From: Neisseriaceae bacterium CLB008
GTDB taxonomy: Bacteria > Pseudomonadota > Gammaproteobacteria > Burkholderiales > Neisseriaceae
Reading direction: 5' to 3'
Length of the DNA stretch: 64,000 nt
NCBI GenBank assembly: GCA_041228285.1
Contig: CP166133.1
Location: forward strand, 434,001 to 498,000
The translations under genes were made by a program, and so were the position numbers. This document shows, piece after piece, positions 52,209 to 61,000 of the stretch; position 1 is the stretch's first letter; every line of letters starts with the position of its first letter. The notes beneath the pieces were generated by a model that ran no database searches, was not told the DNA's origin, and worked only from the letters and a program-made list of their open reading frames with translations.

Positions 52209-53178
52209 TGCGCTTCCCTTCTAACTCACGGGTTTCATAACGATGGAATAGGGCCATGGGAATCACCAGCAAAATGACCATGATGACGGCGATGGCAGAT
52301 GCCAACGGCCAGTTGTTTTGGTCAAAGAAGGCCTGCCACAACACTTTACCAATCATCAATTCACTCGGACCACCCACCAGTTCAGGGATCACGTATTCGC
52401 CCACAGAAGGAATAAACACCATCATCGAGCCAGCAATGATGCCAACCTTAGATAAGGGTAGGGTAATGGTCATAAAGGCCTTGATCGGGCCGGCACCTAG
52501 GTCGCTAGCGGCTTCCAAGAGGCGGTGATCCATTTTTAATAGCTGGGCGTAAATCGGCAAAATCATAAACGGCAGATAGGCGTACACCATCACCAGCTGG
52601 AGTGAGAATGAGTTGTAGAACAGCTGTAGTGGCTGGTCGATGAGGCCAATGCTCATTAAAGCATTGTTGACCAAGCCATTTTGGCCCAATAGGCCCATCC
52701 AAGCGTATACCCGCAATAAAAACGAGGTCCAGAAGGGCAACATCACCAATAATAACAAGCCATTACGGTATTCTGCTTTGGCGCGGGTGATGGCGTAAGC
52801 CATCGGGTAGCCCAATAAAAAGCACCATACAGTGGTGAGGAAGGCGATTTTAATCGACGACCAATAGGTTAATAGATAGATGTTGCCGCCGCCATTTTCA
52901 GCAAACGGATTGACGATGCGCGCCAAGGTTTGCCAAAAATCGGTGAAAATATCCACATAATTATAGTAATTCAGCGAGATCGCTAGGCTCCCGATGTCGG
53001 CGTCGTTGACGAACAGCGGCGTATACGGTGGGATGTTCAGCTCTTGATCAGCAAAGCTGATCTTGAGCACGATGGCGAACGGCACCAAAAACAGCAGCAA
53101 CAGCCACACGTAGGGAATGCCGTAGACCATGCCACGCCCTAGGTGCAGTTTTTTAGGTTTCCATTTGGCTAGTTTCAT
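52198..53178 (-). CDS. potH: Polyamine ABC transporter permease (PotH/PotB type)
   Basis: This is a permease of about 326 residues. LLLFLVPFAIVLKISFADQ is the first helix, and the EAA motif is HRLLEAASDLGAGPIKAFMTITLPLSKVGI. The ENxYxTY-like NIYLLTYWSSIKIAFLTT region matches PotH. ATG 53178 has AAGGGG upstream with 8-base spacing; a GTG 9 bases earlier has none. It lies 12 bp after the ATPase gene and overlaps the next permease. Confidence 0.88.
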   Translation of the reverse strand: MKLAKWKPKKLHLGRGMVYGIPYVWLLLLFLVPFAIVLKISFADQELNIPPYTPLFVNDADIGSLAISLNYYNYVDIFTDFWQTLARIVNPFAENGGGNIYLLTYWSSIKIAFLTTVWCFLLGYPMAYAITRAKAEYRNGLLLLVMLPFWTSFLLRVYAWMGLLGQNGLVNNALMSIGLIDQPLQLFYNSFSLQLVMVYAYLPFMILPIYAQLLKMDHRLLEAASDLGAGPIKAFMTITLPLSKVGIIAGSMMVFIPSVGEYVIPELVGGPSELMIGKVLWQAFFDQNNWPLASAIAVIMVILLVIPMALFHRYETRELEGKRNEQ

Positions 53179-53190
53179 CAATGCCACCCC

Positions 53191-54318
53191 TTATTGAGTC
53201 AACACAATGGGTAAGCTGGCGCGCCAGCTGATGTGTACGGTTTCTTCCCAAGTGGGTGGGGTTTCGTCGAGTAAATACCAGCGCGACGACACCACCGAGC
53301 TTTTGATGATGCGCCCGTTCGGTAGCTGAACGTGGTAAATGGCCGAGCTGCCTAAATAGGCGATCTCTTTCACCACGCCTTGGGCATAGTTATAGCGGGT
53401 GTCTTGCGGCGGCTCTTTTTCCAGACGCACGTCTTCAGGGCGCACGCTGACCCAGCGCTCTTGGCCGACCGCGCCGCTAAGGCCGTGTGGCAGCATGATG
53501 AGGCTGTCGAAGTCGGGGCTTTTGATTTCCACTCTATCGGCTTCTTCCAATACAATCTCGCCAGAAATAATATTGGTTTCGCCGATGAACTCTGCGGTAA
53601 AGCGGCTAGAAGGAAAGTCGTAGATCTCGTTGGGCGTGCCCACTTGCATCAACTGGCCTTCTGACATGATCGCAATACGAGTGGCCATGGTCATGGCCTC
53701 TTCTTGGTCGTGGGTGACCATGATGCAGGTCACGCCTACTTTTTCTAAGGTGTTCACCAGTTCAAACTGGGTTTGCTGGCGCAGTTTTTTGTCTAGGGCG
53801 CCCAGCGGCTCGTCTAAAAGCAGGAGTTTTGGGCGTTTGGCCAGGCTGCGGGCGAGGGCCACGCGCTGCTGCTGACCACCAGAGAGTTGGTGTGGCTTAC
53901 GCTTGGCAAACTTAGACATTTGCACCAGCTTCAACATTTCTTCAACGCGGGCGTTGATGTCGGCTTTGCTTAACTTATCTTGAATCAGGCCAAAGGCCAC
54001 GTTTTGTTCCACCGTCATGTGCGGGAATAAGGCATAGCTTTGAAACATCATGTTGATTGGGCGATCATAAGGCGCCAATTTGGTGATGTCTTGCCCATCT
54101 AAAATGATTTTGCCGGCGGTAGGGGTTTCCATGCCAGCGAGCATGCGCAACAAGGTCGATTTGCCACAGCCAGAACTGCCCAAAAGGGCAAAAATTTCAT
54201 TTTTTTCAATGTTCAGGTCTATGTGATCGACGGCATAATTATCGCCAAATTGCTTGACGATCCCTTGAATTTGCAAGTAAGACGTGTTGCTATTTGCTTT
54301 ATTTACCTGTTGGGTCAT
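53191..54318 (-). CDS. potG: Polyamine ABC transporter ATP-binding protein (PotG/PotA type)
   Basis: This 375-residue ATPase has Walker A GSSGCGKST, signature LSGGQQQRVALARSLAKRPKLLLLDEPLGALDKKLR and H-loop VTHDQEEAMTMA. A TOBE domain covers about 290-370 (WVSVRPEDVRLEK). PotG-like features are the N-terminal YLQIQGIVKQFGDNYAVDHIDLN. It is the first gene of potG-potH-potI. The periplasmic binding protein (PotF/PotD) is absent on either side, so it must be encoded elsewhere. ATG 54318 is preferred over a TTG 9 bases upstream. Confidence 0.9.
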   Translation of the reverse strand: MTQQVNKANSNTSYLQIQGIVKQFGDNYAVDHIDLNIEKNEIFALLGSSGCGKSTLLRMLAGMETPTAGKIILDGQDITKLAPYDRPINMMFQSYALFPHMTVEQNVAFGLIQDKLSKADINARVEEMLKLVQMSKFAKRKPHQLSGGQQQRVALARSLAKRPKLLLLDEPLGALDKKLRQQTQFELVNTLEKVGVTCIMVTHDQEEAMTMATRIAIMSEGQLMQVGTPNEIYDFPSSRFTAEFIGETNIISGEIVLEEADRVEIKSPDFDSLIMLPHGLSGAVGQERWVSVRPEDVRLEKEPPQDTRYNYAQGVVKEIAYLGSSAIYHVQLPNGRIIKSSVVSSRWYLLDETPPTWEETVHISWRASLPIVLTQ

Positions 54319-54915
54319 GGTGGGCAAACTCCATAAAGGGTGCTTGTTAAAACAAGCTAATTATCTATTCTGAGTGGGGTGGCTTCTTTTTAAGGTAAGT
54401 TAATACGACCGCTCAACCGGTGCATATAAAAATGCAAGGGGCGATTGTATGCGAACACACCTAGGCTCGCAATGAAAATCATCGCCCAATCATTAAGTTC
54501 TGGATTCTGGCTTAAACGACGTCCTATGGCCGTTTAGGTGTTGATTACCTTAACATACCCCCTCTTAAAAAAGGAGGGCTTTGTCGGCTTATTTACCTTC
54601 TGTCATGTCAGAAAGCCATAAAACAAGGGCTTGGGGCGTGTACGGGTTTAAGTCGTTTGGGTGTTTGCTTAGCTGTAGCTTGGTTTAAAATCGATTCGTC
54701 ATGGCATAATTGTGTTTCATTTAGGTGACGAACGCTTTTTTTTGCTGCTCAAATTTGAGCGGAGTATGGCTCTGAATACGCCATCTCGGTGCTGAAAGTG
54801 CGCCATAAAAGCGACAAAATCCCAAAATAATCGTGTTACACTGTCTGCCGGCTCGGGTGCCGCCCTAGGCACAAGCCCATCATAATAACGACAGCAGTCA
54901 AATTCAGGAGACAGT
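54319..54915. other. 597-bp intergenic region between potG and benE
   Basis: The region is mainly AT-rich and should carry divergent promoters. Visible pieces are a short dyad TGCAT-N6-ATGCA (54421-54436) near potG, a C/A/G-rich imperfect hairpin near 54555-54583, a perfect 14-bp palindrome GCTCAAATTTGAGC (54747-54760), and GTGCC-N6-GGCAC just before benE. A frame at 54717-54953 on the minus strand looks like chance. No regulator gene, sRNA with a clear terminator, or riboswitch was recognised. Confidence 0.5.
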
Positions 54916-56097
54916 ATGGGACAGCGTTTGCCAATTTCAGTGGCACACATCACATCCGCTTTGGTGGCCTTATTGGTTGGTTACGGCAGTTCAGCCGTGG
55001 TGGTGTATCAAGCAGCCACCGTGTTTAACCCCAGCAATGCCGAGTTGGCCTCGTGGTTTTGGGCTTTGGCGATTGCCTGTGGGGTCGGCAGCATTGCGCT
55101 TTCTTTAAAGTATAAGGCGCCGATTTTGCTGGCCTGGTCGACGCCCGGCGCGGCATTGATTTTCGCCAGTGTGTCGGGCGTGTCGATGTCGGCAGCCATT
55201 GGGGCGTTTATGTTTGCCGCTGGGCTGATGGTGCTGTTTGGGGTAACGGGCCTCTTTGACTGGGTGACCAAAAACATTCCTTCTAGTTTGGCCGCGGCCA
55301 TGCTCAGCGGTGTGTTGCTGAAGTTTGGTACCGACATCTTTTTGGCCATGCAAGAGCAGGCGATTATGGTGTGCCTGATGCTGGTGGTGTTTTTGCTGAG
55401 TAAAATTCGGCTGCCGCGCTACAGCATTATTTTGATGATGGCCACTGGCTTGATTTATGTGTCGGTGATGGGCCTCTTTAAGCCCAGTAATATTGATTGG
55501 GGTTTGAGCCTACCAGTGTTAATGATGCCTAGCTTTGATCTGCAAGCCATGATCAGCGTGGGTTTGCCTTTGTTTATTGTGACCATGGCTACTCAAAACA
55601 TTCCGGGTATCGCCATTTTGCGTAGCCACGGCTATGATGCGCCGGCTTCTCCTTTGATTACCAAGGTAGGCTTGTTGAGTCTGGTGCTGGCGCCGTTTGG
55701 CAGCTTTATGGTGAATTTGGCCGCGATCACCGCCGCGATTTGTATGGGGCCAGATGTGGATAAAGACCCGTCTAAGCGCTATATGGCGGCGGTTTGGGCC
55801 GGTGCTGGCTACATTGTCTTGGCGTTTTTAGGCGGCAGCGTGGTGTCGCTATTCGCCACCATGCCACCGATTTTGATCATGGCTTTAGCAGGCTTGGCGT
55901 TGTTGGGCACGATTGGTGCCAACTTAAGCACCGCCATGGCCGATCATCAAAACCTAGACGCCGTGGTGTTGACGGTATTGATGACTGCCTCAGGCGTGTC
56001 ATTTTTTGACATCGGTAGCGCCTTTTGGGGGCTGCTGCTGGGTCTGACGGTGTTTCACGGTAACCGCTATTTGCGTCGTCGTCGCCGCGAAGATTAA
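54916..56097 (+). CDS. BenE-family benzoate/H+ symporter-like transporter
   Basis: This 393-residue protein has 11-12 helices. The BenE family pattern is present from ISVAHITSALVALLVGYGSSAVVVYQAA through LAWSTPGAALIFAS and PLFIVTMATQNIPGIAILRSHGY to GANLSTAMADHQNLDAVVLTVLMTASGVSFFDIGSAFWGLLLG. Homologues include E. coli YdcO and benzoate transporters. No aromatic degradation genes lie next to it, so benzoate is only one possible substrate. AGGAGA lies upstream of the ATG. The C-terminus is Arg-rich (RRRRRED). Confidence 0.86.
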   Translation: MGQRLPISVAHITSALVALLVGYGSSAVVVYQAATVFNPSNAELASWFWALAIACGVGSIALSLKYKAPILLAWSTPGAALIFASVSGVSMSAAIGAFMFAAGLMVLFGVTGLFDWVTKNIPSSLAAAMLSGVLLKFGTDIFLAMQEQAIMVCLMLVVFLLSKIRLPRYSIILMMATGLIYVSVMGLFKPSNIDWGLSLPVLMMPSFDLQAMISVGLPLFIVTMATQNIPGIAILRSHGYDAPASPLITKVGLLSLVLAPFGSFMVNLAAITAAICMGPDVDKDPSKRYMAAVWAGAGYIVLAFLGGSVVSLFATMPPILIMALAGLALLGTIGANLSTAMADHQNLDAVVLTVLMTASGVSFFDIGSAFWGLLLGLTVFHGNRYLRRRRRED

Positions 56098-56105
56098 GCG
56101 CATCA

Positions 56106-56145
56106 GCCCAATAAAAAACCCGCCTCGGCGGGTTTTTTATTGGGC
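56106..56145. terminator. Bidirectional terminator after benE
   Basis: A 19-bp perfect inverted repeat (56106-56124 and 56127-56145) with only 2 central bases contains GCGGGTTTTTTATT on the plus strand and the mirror image on the minus strand. Confidence 0.92.
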
Positions 56146-56182
56146 TTTGGGAGGAGTGTTGAGGAGGGGTTGAAACGAGAAA

Positions 56183-56208
56183 AAGCCCCAGAGGATACTC
56201 TGGGGCTT
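56183..56208 (-). terminator. Terminator after fadD
   Basis: A stem of AAGCCCCAGAG / CTCTGGGGCTT (11 bp) with a 4-base loop is followed on the minus strand by TTTCTC, 16 bp after the fadD stop. Confidence 0.85.
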
Positions 56209-56223
56209 GTGAGGGTGCTGGCA

Positions 56224-57906
56224 TTAAGCCTGAGGCTGTTTGGCGTCTTCTTCGTCACGCAGCGCCCGACGCAGAATTTTACCCACGTTGGTCTTAGGCA
56301 ATTCGTCGCGAAACTCAATCAGCTTCGGTACTTTGTAAGCGGTTAAGTTTTCACGGCAGAAGGCGATGATCTCTTCGGCTTTGAGTGCCGGATTTTTGGA
56401 CACGATGAAGAGTTTTAAGGCTTCACCAGAGCGCGGATGAGCCACGCCGATACAGGCAACTTCGAGTACGTCAGGGTGGGCTGCGACCACGTCTTCGACT
56501 TCGTTGGGGTAGACGTTAAAGCCCGACACCACAATCATGTCTTTCTTACGATCGACGAGCTTCACAAAGCCTTCCGCATCAATGCAGGCAATGTCACCGG
56601 TTGCTAAAAAGTGCTGAGCGTCTAAGGATTGAGCCGTGTCTTCTGGACGGTTCCAGTATTCACGCATTACTTGAGGGCCTTGAATCCAAAGCTCACCGGC
56701 TTCGCCAATGCCGACTTCTTTGCCTTCGTTGTCGCGAATGCTCACCACGGTGCTGGGAATAGGAAGGCCGATGTAGCCGATTTTATTGCCTGACCCTAAT
56801 GGGTTGATACAGGCCGCTGGGCTGGTTTCGGTCAGGCCATAGGCTTCTACTAAGGGAATGCCGGTGACCTTAACCCATTTTTCGGCCACGGCGCGCTGTA
56901 CCGCCATGCCGCCACCGAGGGCGAAGCGCCAGCTGCTGAAGTCGACGCTGGCAAAGTCAGGGTTGTTGAGTAGGCCGTTAAATAAGGTGTTCACCCCAGT
57001 TAAAATGGTGACTTTGTGCTGGCGTAACTCTTTCACAAAGCCTGGCATGTCGCGCGGATTGGTGATTAAAACGTTGACGCCGCCAAACATGGTGAAGGTC
57101 ATCAGGTTGGCGGTCAGCGAAAAGATGTGATAAAGCGGTAGGGCCGTGATCACCACTTCTTCACCGTCGCGGATGTCGCGGCCGATCCATTCGGAAACCT
57201 GCAGCATATTGGCGACAATATTGCCGTGGGTGAGCACTGCACCCTTGGCCACGCCGGTGGTGCCGCCAGTGTATTGCAAGAAGGCAATGTCGTCGTGGGT
57301 TAGGCTAGGCACCACTTTAGGCAGGCTTTTGCCTTGGTTTAGGGTGTCATTAAACTTAATCAGATGGGGAATGCGGTAGTTGGGCACCATTTTTTTGATG
57401 TGGCGCACCACAAAATTAGCGATGACGCCTTTAAAGCCTAGCAGGTCACCAATGCTGGCCACGATTACATTTTTAACCGGGGTACGAGACAAGACCTGCT
57501 CAAGCGTGTTGGCAAAGTTTTCCAGCACAATGATGGTGGTGGCGCCGCTGTCTTTTAGCTGGTGTTCTAATTCGCGCGGTGTGTATAAGGGGTTGACGTT
57601 CACCACGACTAATTCGGCTTTTAAAATACCAAAGACGGCGATGGGGTATTGCAACACGTTCGGCATCATGACGGCCACGCGTTCGCCTTTAGCGAGTTTC
57701 AGCTTATGGCGTAGGAAGCTGGCAAAGTGATCCACTTGTTCGCTGGCCTGTTGGTAGGTCAGGGTTTTGCCCATATTGTGGTAGGCAGGCCGATTGGCGA
57801 ATTTTTTGACGCTGGCGTCAAATACATCGGCAATCGATTGATAGCGAGACATATCAACTTCTGCATTAACCCCTTGCTGGTAACTCTTTAACCAAATCTT
57901 CTCCAT
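56224..57906 (-). CDS. fadD: Long-chain fatty acid-CoA ligase
   Basis: This 560-residue AMP-forming acyl-CoA synthetase activates exogenous fatty acids for beta-oxidation or lipid synthesis. The AMP-binding motif YTGGTTGVAKGAVLTHGN, VEAYGLTETSPAACINP, the LATGDIACIDAEGFVKLVDRKKDMIVVSGFNVYPNEVE motif and the C-terminal catalytic lysine region KTNVGKILRRALRDEE are all present. AGGAG lies 6 bases before the ATG. Length matches E. coli FadD (561). It is monocistronic with a terminator. The AtoE/ScoAB and FadH genes of this window would act in the same general metabolism. Confidence 0.94.
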   Translation of the reverse strand: MEKIWLKSYQQGVNAEVDMSRYQSIADVFDASVKKFANRPAYHNMGKTLTYQQASEQVDHFASFLRHKLKLAKGERVAVMMPNVLQYPIAVFGILKAELVVVNVNPLYTPRELEHQLKDSGATTIIVLENFANTLEQVLSRTPVKNVIVASIGDLLGFKGVIANFVVRHIKKMVPNYRIPHLIKFNDTLNQGKSLPKVVPSLTHDDIAFLQYTGGTTGVAKGAVLTHGNIVANMLQVSEWIGRDIRDGEEVVITALPLYHIFSLTANLMTFTMFGGVNVLITNPRDMPGFVKELRQHKVTILTGVNTLFNGLLNNPDFASVDFSSWRFALGGGMAVQRAVAEKWVKVTGIPLVEAYGLTETSPAACINPLGSGNKIGYIGLPIPSTVVSIRDNEGKEVGIGEAGELWIQGPQVMREYWNRPEDTAQSLDAQHFLATGDIACIDAEGFVKLVDRKKDMIVVSGFNVYPNEVEDVVAAHPDVLEVACIGVAHPRSGEALKLFIVSKNPALKAEEIIAFCRENLTAYKVPKLIEFRDELPKTNVGKILRRALRDEEDAKQPQA

Positions 57907-58005
57907 AAGGTACTCCTAGCGCTATGATTTTTTATAATGAAAACCAAGCATGGCTGAACGGGCGCTGGCGCTTACGTCATCATGTCTTAGAATGGGTGTC
58001 AGAAA

Positions 58006-58019
58006 GGGCGCTGGCGCCC
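58006..58019 (-). terminator. Weak terminator-like hairpin after mnmA
   Basis: GGGCGC-TG-GCGCCC is a 6-bp stem followed on the minus strand by TTTCT, 32 bp after the mnmA stop. A second copy of GGGCGCTGGCGC lies at 57960-57971. The T-run is poor. Confidence 0.4.
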
Positions 58020-58050
58020 GTCCTGACGCGTACGGTATTACAGGACAACA

Positions 58051-59124
58051 TCATTCTGTGGATAGTATCACACCACCACCCAAACACACTTCGCCGTCAT
58101 ACAGTACGGCGGATTGGCCTGGGGTCATGGCCCACTGGGGCTCATCAAAAATCAGCTGGGCTTGATCCTCACCGAGGTATACCAGCTCACAAGCAGCATC
58201 CGCCATGCGGTAACGGGTTTTGGCATGGTAGCGGCCGGGCTTAGGGCGCTCAGGCAGAGTGAAGCTTAAATCACCCATAATCAGGCTGCGTTTATACAAG
58301 AGCGGATGGTCATGGCCTTGAACCACCACTAACTCGTTGCGGTCACGGTTTTTATCCGCTACAAACCAAGGTTCGCCTGGTCCGCCAATGTTCAGGCCTT
58401 TGCGTTGACCTAGGGTGTAATACATGAGGCCAAGATGGGTGCCGACGGCTTTGCCTTCGGGCGTCACCATTTTGCCCTCTTCTGTGGGTAAATACTGTTG
58501 TAAGAAGGCCCTAAAGGGGCGCTCACCGATGAAGCAAATGCCGGTGCTGTCCTTTTTAGCCGCCGTCGGTAGCTCGGCTTCGGCTGCCAATCGTCTGACT
58601 TCAGGTTTTTCTAAATGGCCCAGCGGAAAAATCGCATGGCTGAGCTGGTAGGGGTTTAGACGATATAGGAAATAGCTTTGATCCTTGTTATTGTCTAAAC
58701 CTTTTAATAGGTAATGCACGCCATCGCGCACTTCTTTACGGGCATAGTGGCCAGTGGCAATGGTGTTGGCCCCAAGCGTTAGGGCGTATTCTAAAAAGCA
58801 TTTAAACTTAATTTCTGCATTACACAACACGTCGGGATTCGGCGTACGGCCAGCCTGATATTCTTTTAAGAAGTAGGCAAACACGTTGTCTTTGTATTCG
58901 GCGGCGAAATTGACGATCTCAATGTCGATGTCTAAGACGTCGGCCACAGACACAGCGTCGAGTGAATCTTGCTTGATAGAGCAATATTCATCGTTGTTGT
59001 CGTCTTCCCAGTTTTGCATGAAGACGCCGGTGACGTCGTATCCTTGTTTTTTGAGTAGGGCTGCGGTCACGGATGAATCCACGCCACCGGACAGGCCCAC
59101 CACAATTTTTTCTTTAGCGTTCAT
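58051..59124 (-). CDS. mnmA: tRNA-specific 2-thiouridylase MnmA
   Basis: This 357-residue enzyme puts sulfur on uridine 34 of tRNA-Glu, -Gln and -Lys. The PP-loop [12 protein letters not shown] lies near residue 9. The two catalytic cysteines lie in [12 protein letters not shown] and [13 protein letters not shown]. The ATG at 59124 ([14 protein letters not shown]) fits the family; an extension to 59223 would add 33 unrelated residues. One substrate, tRNA-Glu(UUC), is encoded in this window. Confidence 0.94.
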   Translation of the reverse strand: MNAKEKIVVGLSGGVDSSVTAALLKKQGYDVTGVFMQNWEDDNNDEYCSIKQDSLDAVSVADVLDIDIEIVNFAAEYKDNVFAYFLKEYQAGRTPNPDVLCNAEIKFKCFLEYALTLGANTIATGHYARKEVRDGVHYLLKGLDNNKDQSYFLYRLNPYQLSHAIFPLGHLEKPEVRRLAAEAELPTAAKKDSTGICFIGERPFRAFLQQYLPTEEGKMVTPEGKAVGTHLGLMYYTLGQRKGLNIGGPGEPWFVADKNRDRNELVVVQGHDHPLLYKRSLIMGDLSFTLPERPKPGRYHAKTRYRMADAACELVYLGEDQAQLIFDEPQWAMTPGQSAVLYDGEVCLGGGVILSTE

Positions 59125-59232
59125 TTCTGTCTTTAGGGATGCTTGTTGGTTCTGCGACAAGCAAATGTTTATTTTGCCACAATCACATAAAAACCCAACA
59201 AGCAAATTAGAGTGATTAACCAATAGTCATGC

Positions 59233-59688
59233 TTATTTGGTGCCGGTACTGCCAAAGCCGCCTTCGCCGCGCTGGCTTTGTGGGAACTCAGAGACCACTT
59301 GGAATGCGGCCTGTACCACCGGCACAATCATCATTTGGGCAATGCGTTCGAACGGCTCTACCACAAAAGGAGTGTCGCCACGGTTCCACAGCGATACTTT
59401 CAGTTCGCCTTGATAGTCAGAGTCGATTAAGCCCACTAAGTTGCCCAAAACGATGCCGTGCTTGTGGCCTAGACCAGAACGGGGCAAAACCATGGCGGCA
59501 AGATTAGGGTCGGCCAAGTGAATAGACAAGCCAGTCGGGATCAGGCTGCTGTCACCCGGGTTTAGGGTGATGGCCGCGTCGATGCAGGCGTGTAAATCTA
59601 GGCCTGCTGAGCCTGGGGTGGCGTAGGCGGGGATTTTGTCTGCCATGGCAGGGTGGATGATTTTTAAGTCGATAACGGGTTGCGTCAT
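59233..59688 (-). CDS. dut: Deoxyuridine 5'-triphosphate nucleotidohydrolase
   Basis: This 151-residue trimeric dUTPase prevents uracil from entering DNA. All five motifs are visible: [42 protein letters not shown] and [10 protein letters not shown]. It follows coaBC by 26 bp on the same strand, the coaBC-dut order seen in most Proteobacteria. Confidence 0.96.
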   Translation of the reverse strand: MTQPVIDLKIIHPAMADKIPAYATPGSAGLDLHACIDAAITLNPGDSSLIPTGLSIHLADPNLAAMVLPRSGLGHKHGIVLGNLVGLIDSDYQGELKVSLWNRGDTPFVVEPFERIAQMMIVPVVQAAFQVVSEFPQSQRGEGGFGSTGTK

Positions 59689-59714
59689 GGAAAGTCCTAT
59701 GGCTGATGGGTGTT

Positions 59715-60899
59715 TTAGGGTAGGAGGGCGCTGAGGCGCGCAATAATGGCGGTGGCCGTGTCTGCTTTACTCATGAGGGGCAGCTCGGTTTCGGCCTGAT
59801 CGTCTAGCAGCCAAACCTGATTGTGGTCGGTGCCCATGGCTTGACCGACGAGGTTGGCCACTAAGAGCGGTACGCCTTTTTTGGCACGCTTGGCGCGGGC
59901 ATGAGGCAGGAGGTTTTCGCTTTCTGCCGCAAAGCCCACGCAAAAGGGTGGATTCGGTAGTTTGGCCACAAAGGCCAAAATGTCTGGGTTTTCGGCCAAT
60001 TCAATGCTGGGCACGCTTTGATTGCCCTGTTTTTTAAACTTTTGCTCCATGCGATTGGCCACCTTGTAGTCGGCGACCGCCGCCACGCTGATGAAGGCGT
60101 GCGCATCTTGTACTTGGGCGCACACGGCTTGGAACATGTCGTCGGCGCTGGGGGCATAAATGGTTTGGGCCAGCCCAGGAGCCAGCTCGGTTTCCAGTTT
60201 GCCGTGAATGAGGGTGACGTCGGCGCCGGCGTCGCGACAGGCACGGGCCAGGGCCATGCCCATTTTGCCGCTGGAAATATTGGTGATGCCGCGAACCGGA
60301 TCGATGGGCTCAAAGGTGGCGCCCGCGGTCAAAACTACTTTCTTACCCGCCAGCGTGGGTGAGGTCCATAACTGCGGCAACAGCTCAAACAGCGTGGCGG
60401 CTTCGGGCATACGGCCTAGGCCGATTTCACCGCAGGCCTGTAGCCCTGATTCGGGCGCGAAGACGGTCACGCCATCTTGGCGCAGCTGCTCGATATTGCG
60501 CAAATTGGCTGGATTTTGCCACATCTGTACGTTCATGGCTGGCGCCACGGCCAAAGGGCAGGTACGCGCTGAAGCCAAGGTGGTGATGAGGTTGTCGGCT
60601 AAGCCGTGGGCGATTTTGGCCAAGGTGTTGGCGCTCGCGGGCGCAATCAAAAACACATCGGCGGCGCGGGTGAGGTTGATGTGAGCCATGCCATTACCTT
60701 CGGCATTGTCCCAAACGTCAACCAAAACGGGGTTGCCGGTCAGGGCTTGGAAGGTGTTCGGGTGAATGAATTCTTGTGCTGCGCGACTCATGACTACCGT
60801 TACCTGATGGCCCGCCTTAGTCAATAGGCGAACCAGCTCACAGCTTTTATAGGCGGCAATCCCGCCAGTAATGCCCAGCAAAATGTGTTTCGTGTCCAT
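59715..60899 (-). CDS. coaBC: Bifunctional phosphopantothenoylcysteine decarboxylase / phosphopantothenate-cysteine ligase
   Basis: This 394-residue coenzyme A biosynthesis enzyme starts [19 protein letters not shown]. The N-terminal flavoprotein CoaC domain has the [18 protein letters not shown] motif, [14 protein letters not shown] and the GEIGLGRM loop. The CoaB domain has [25 protein letters not shown] and [20 protein letters not shown] 60899 drops an unlikely 21-residue extension. It is upstream of dut in one operon. Confidence 0.95.
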   Translation of the reverse strand: MDTKHILLGITGGIAAYKSCELVRLLTKAGHQVTVVMSRAAQEFIHPNTFQALTGNPVLVDVWDNAEGNGMAHINLTRAADVFLIAPASANTLAKIAHGLADNLITTLASARTCPLAVAPAMNVQMWQNPANLRNIEQLRQDGVTVFAPESGLQACGEIGLGRMPEAATLFELLPQLWTSPTLAGKKVVLTAGATFEPIDPVRGITNISSGKMGMALARACRDAGADVTLIHGKLETELAPGLAQTIYAPSADDMFQAVCAQVQDAHAFISVAAVADYKVANRMEQKFKKQGNQSVPSIELAENPDILAFVAKLPNPPFCVGFAAESENLLPHARAKRAKKGVPLLVANLVGQAMGTDHNQVWLLDDQAETELPLMSKADTATAIIARLSALLP

Positions 60900-61000
60900 G
60901 GTGGGTCTCTTTTTGAAAGTAAGGTTGCGGGCCAGGCGGTTGGCTAGCCGTTGAATGGTCACATTATAACAGCTCTTTATTTGGCGACAAAAATGGTCAC

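Noticed and set aside
54717-54953. 78-codon minus-strand frame before benE
   Set aside because: It overlaps the benE start in antisense, has Cys-rich and basic low-similarity sequence and no ribosome site; probably chance.
57924-58244. Plus-strand frame between fadD and mnmA
   Set aside because: Most of it is antisense to the mnmA 3' end; the free part has no recognisable motif.
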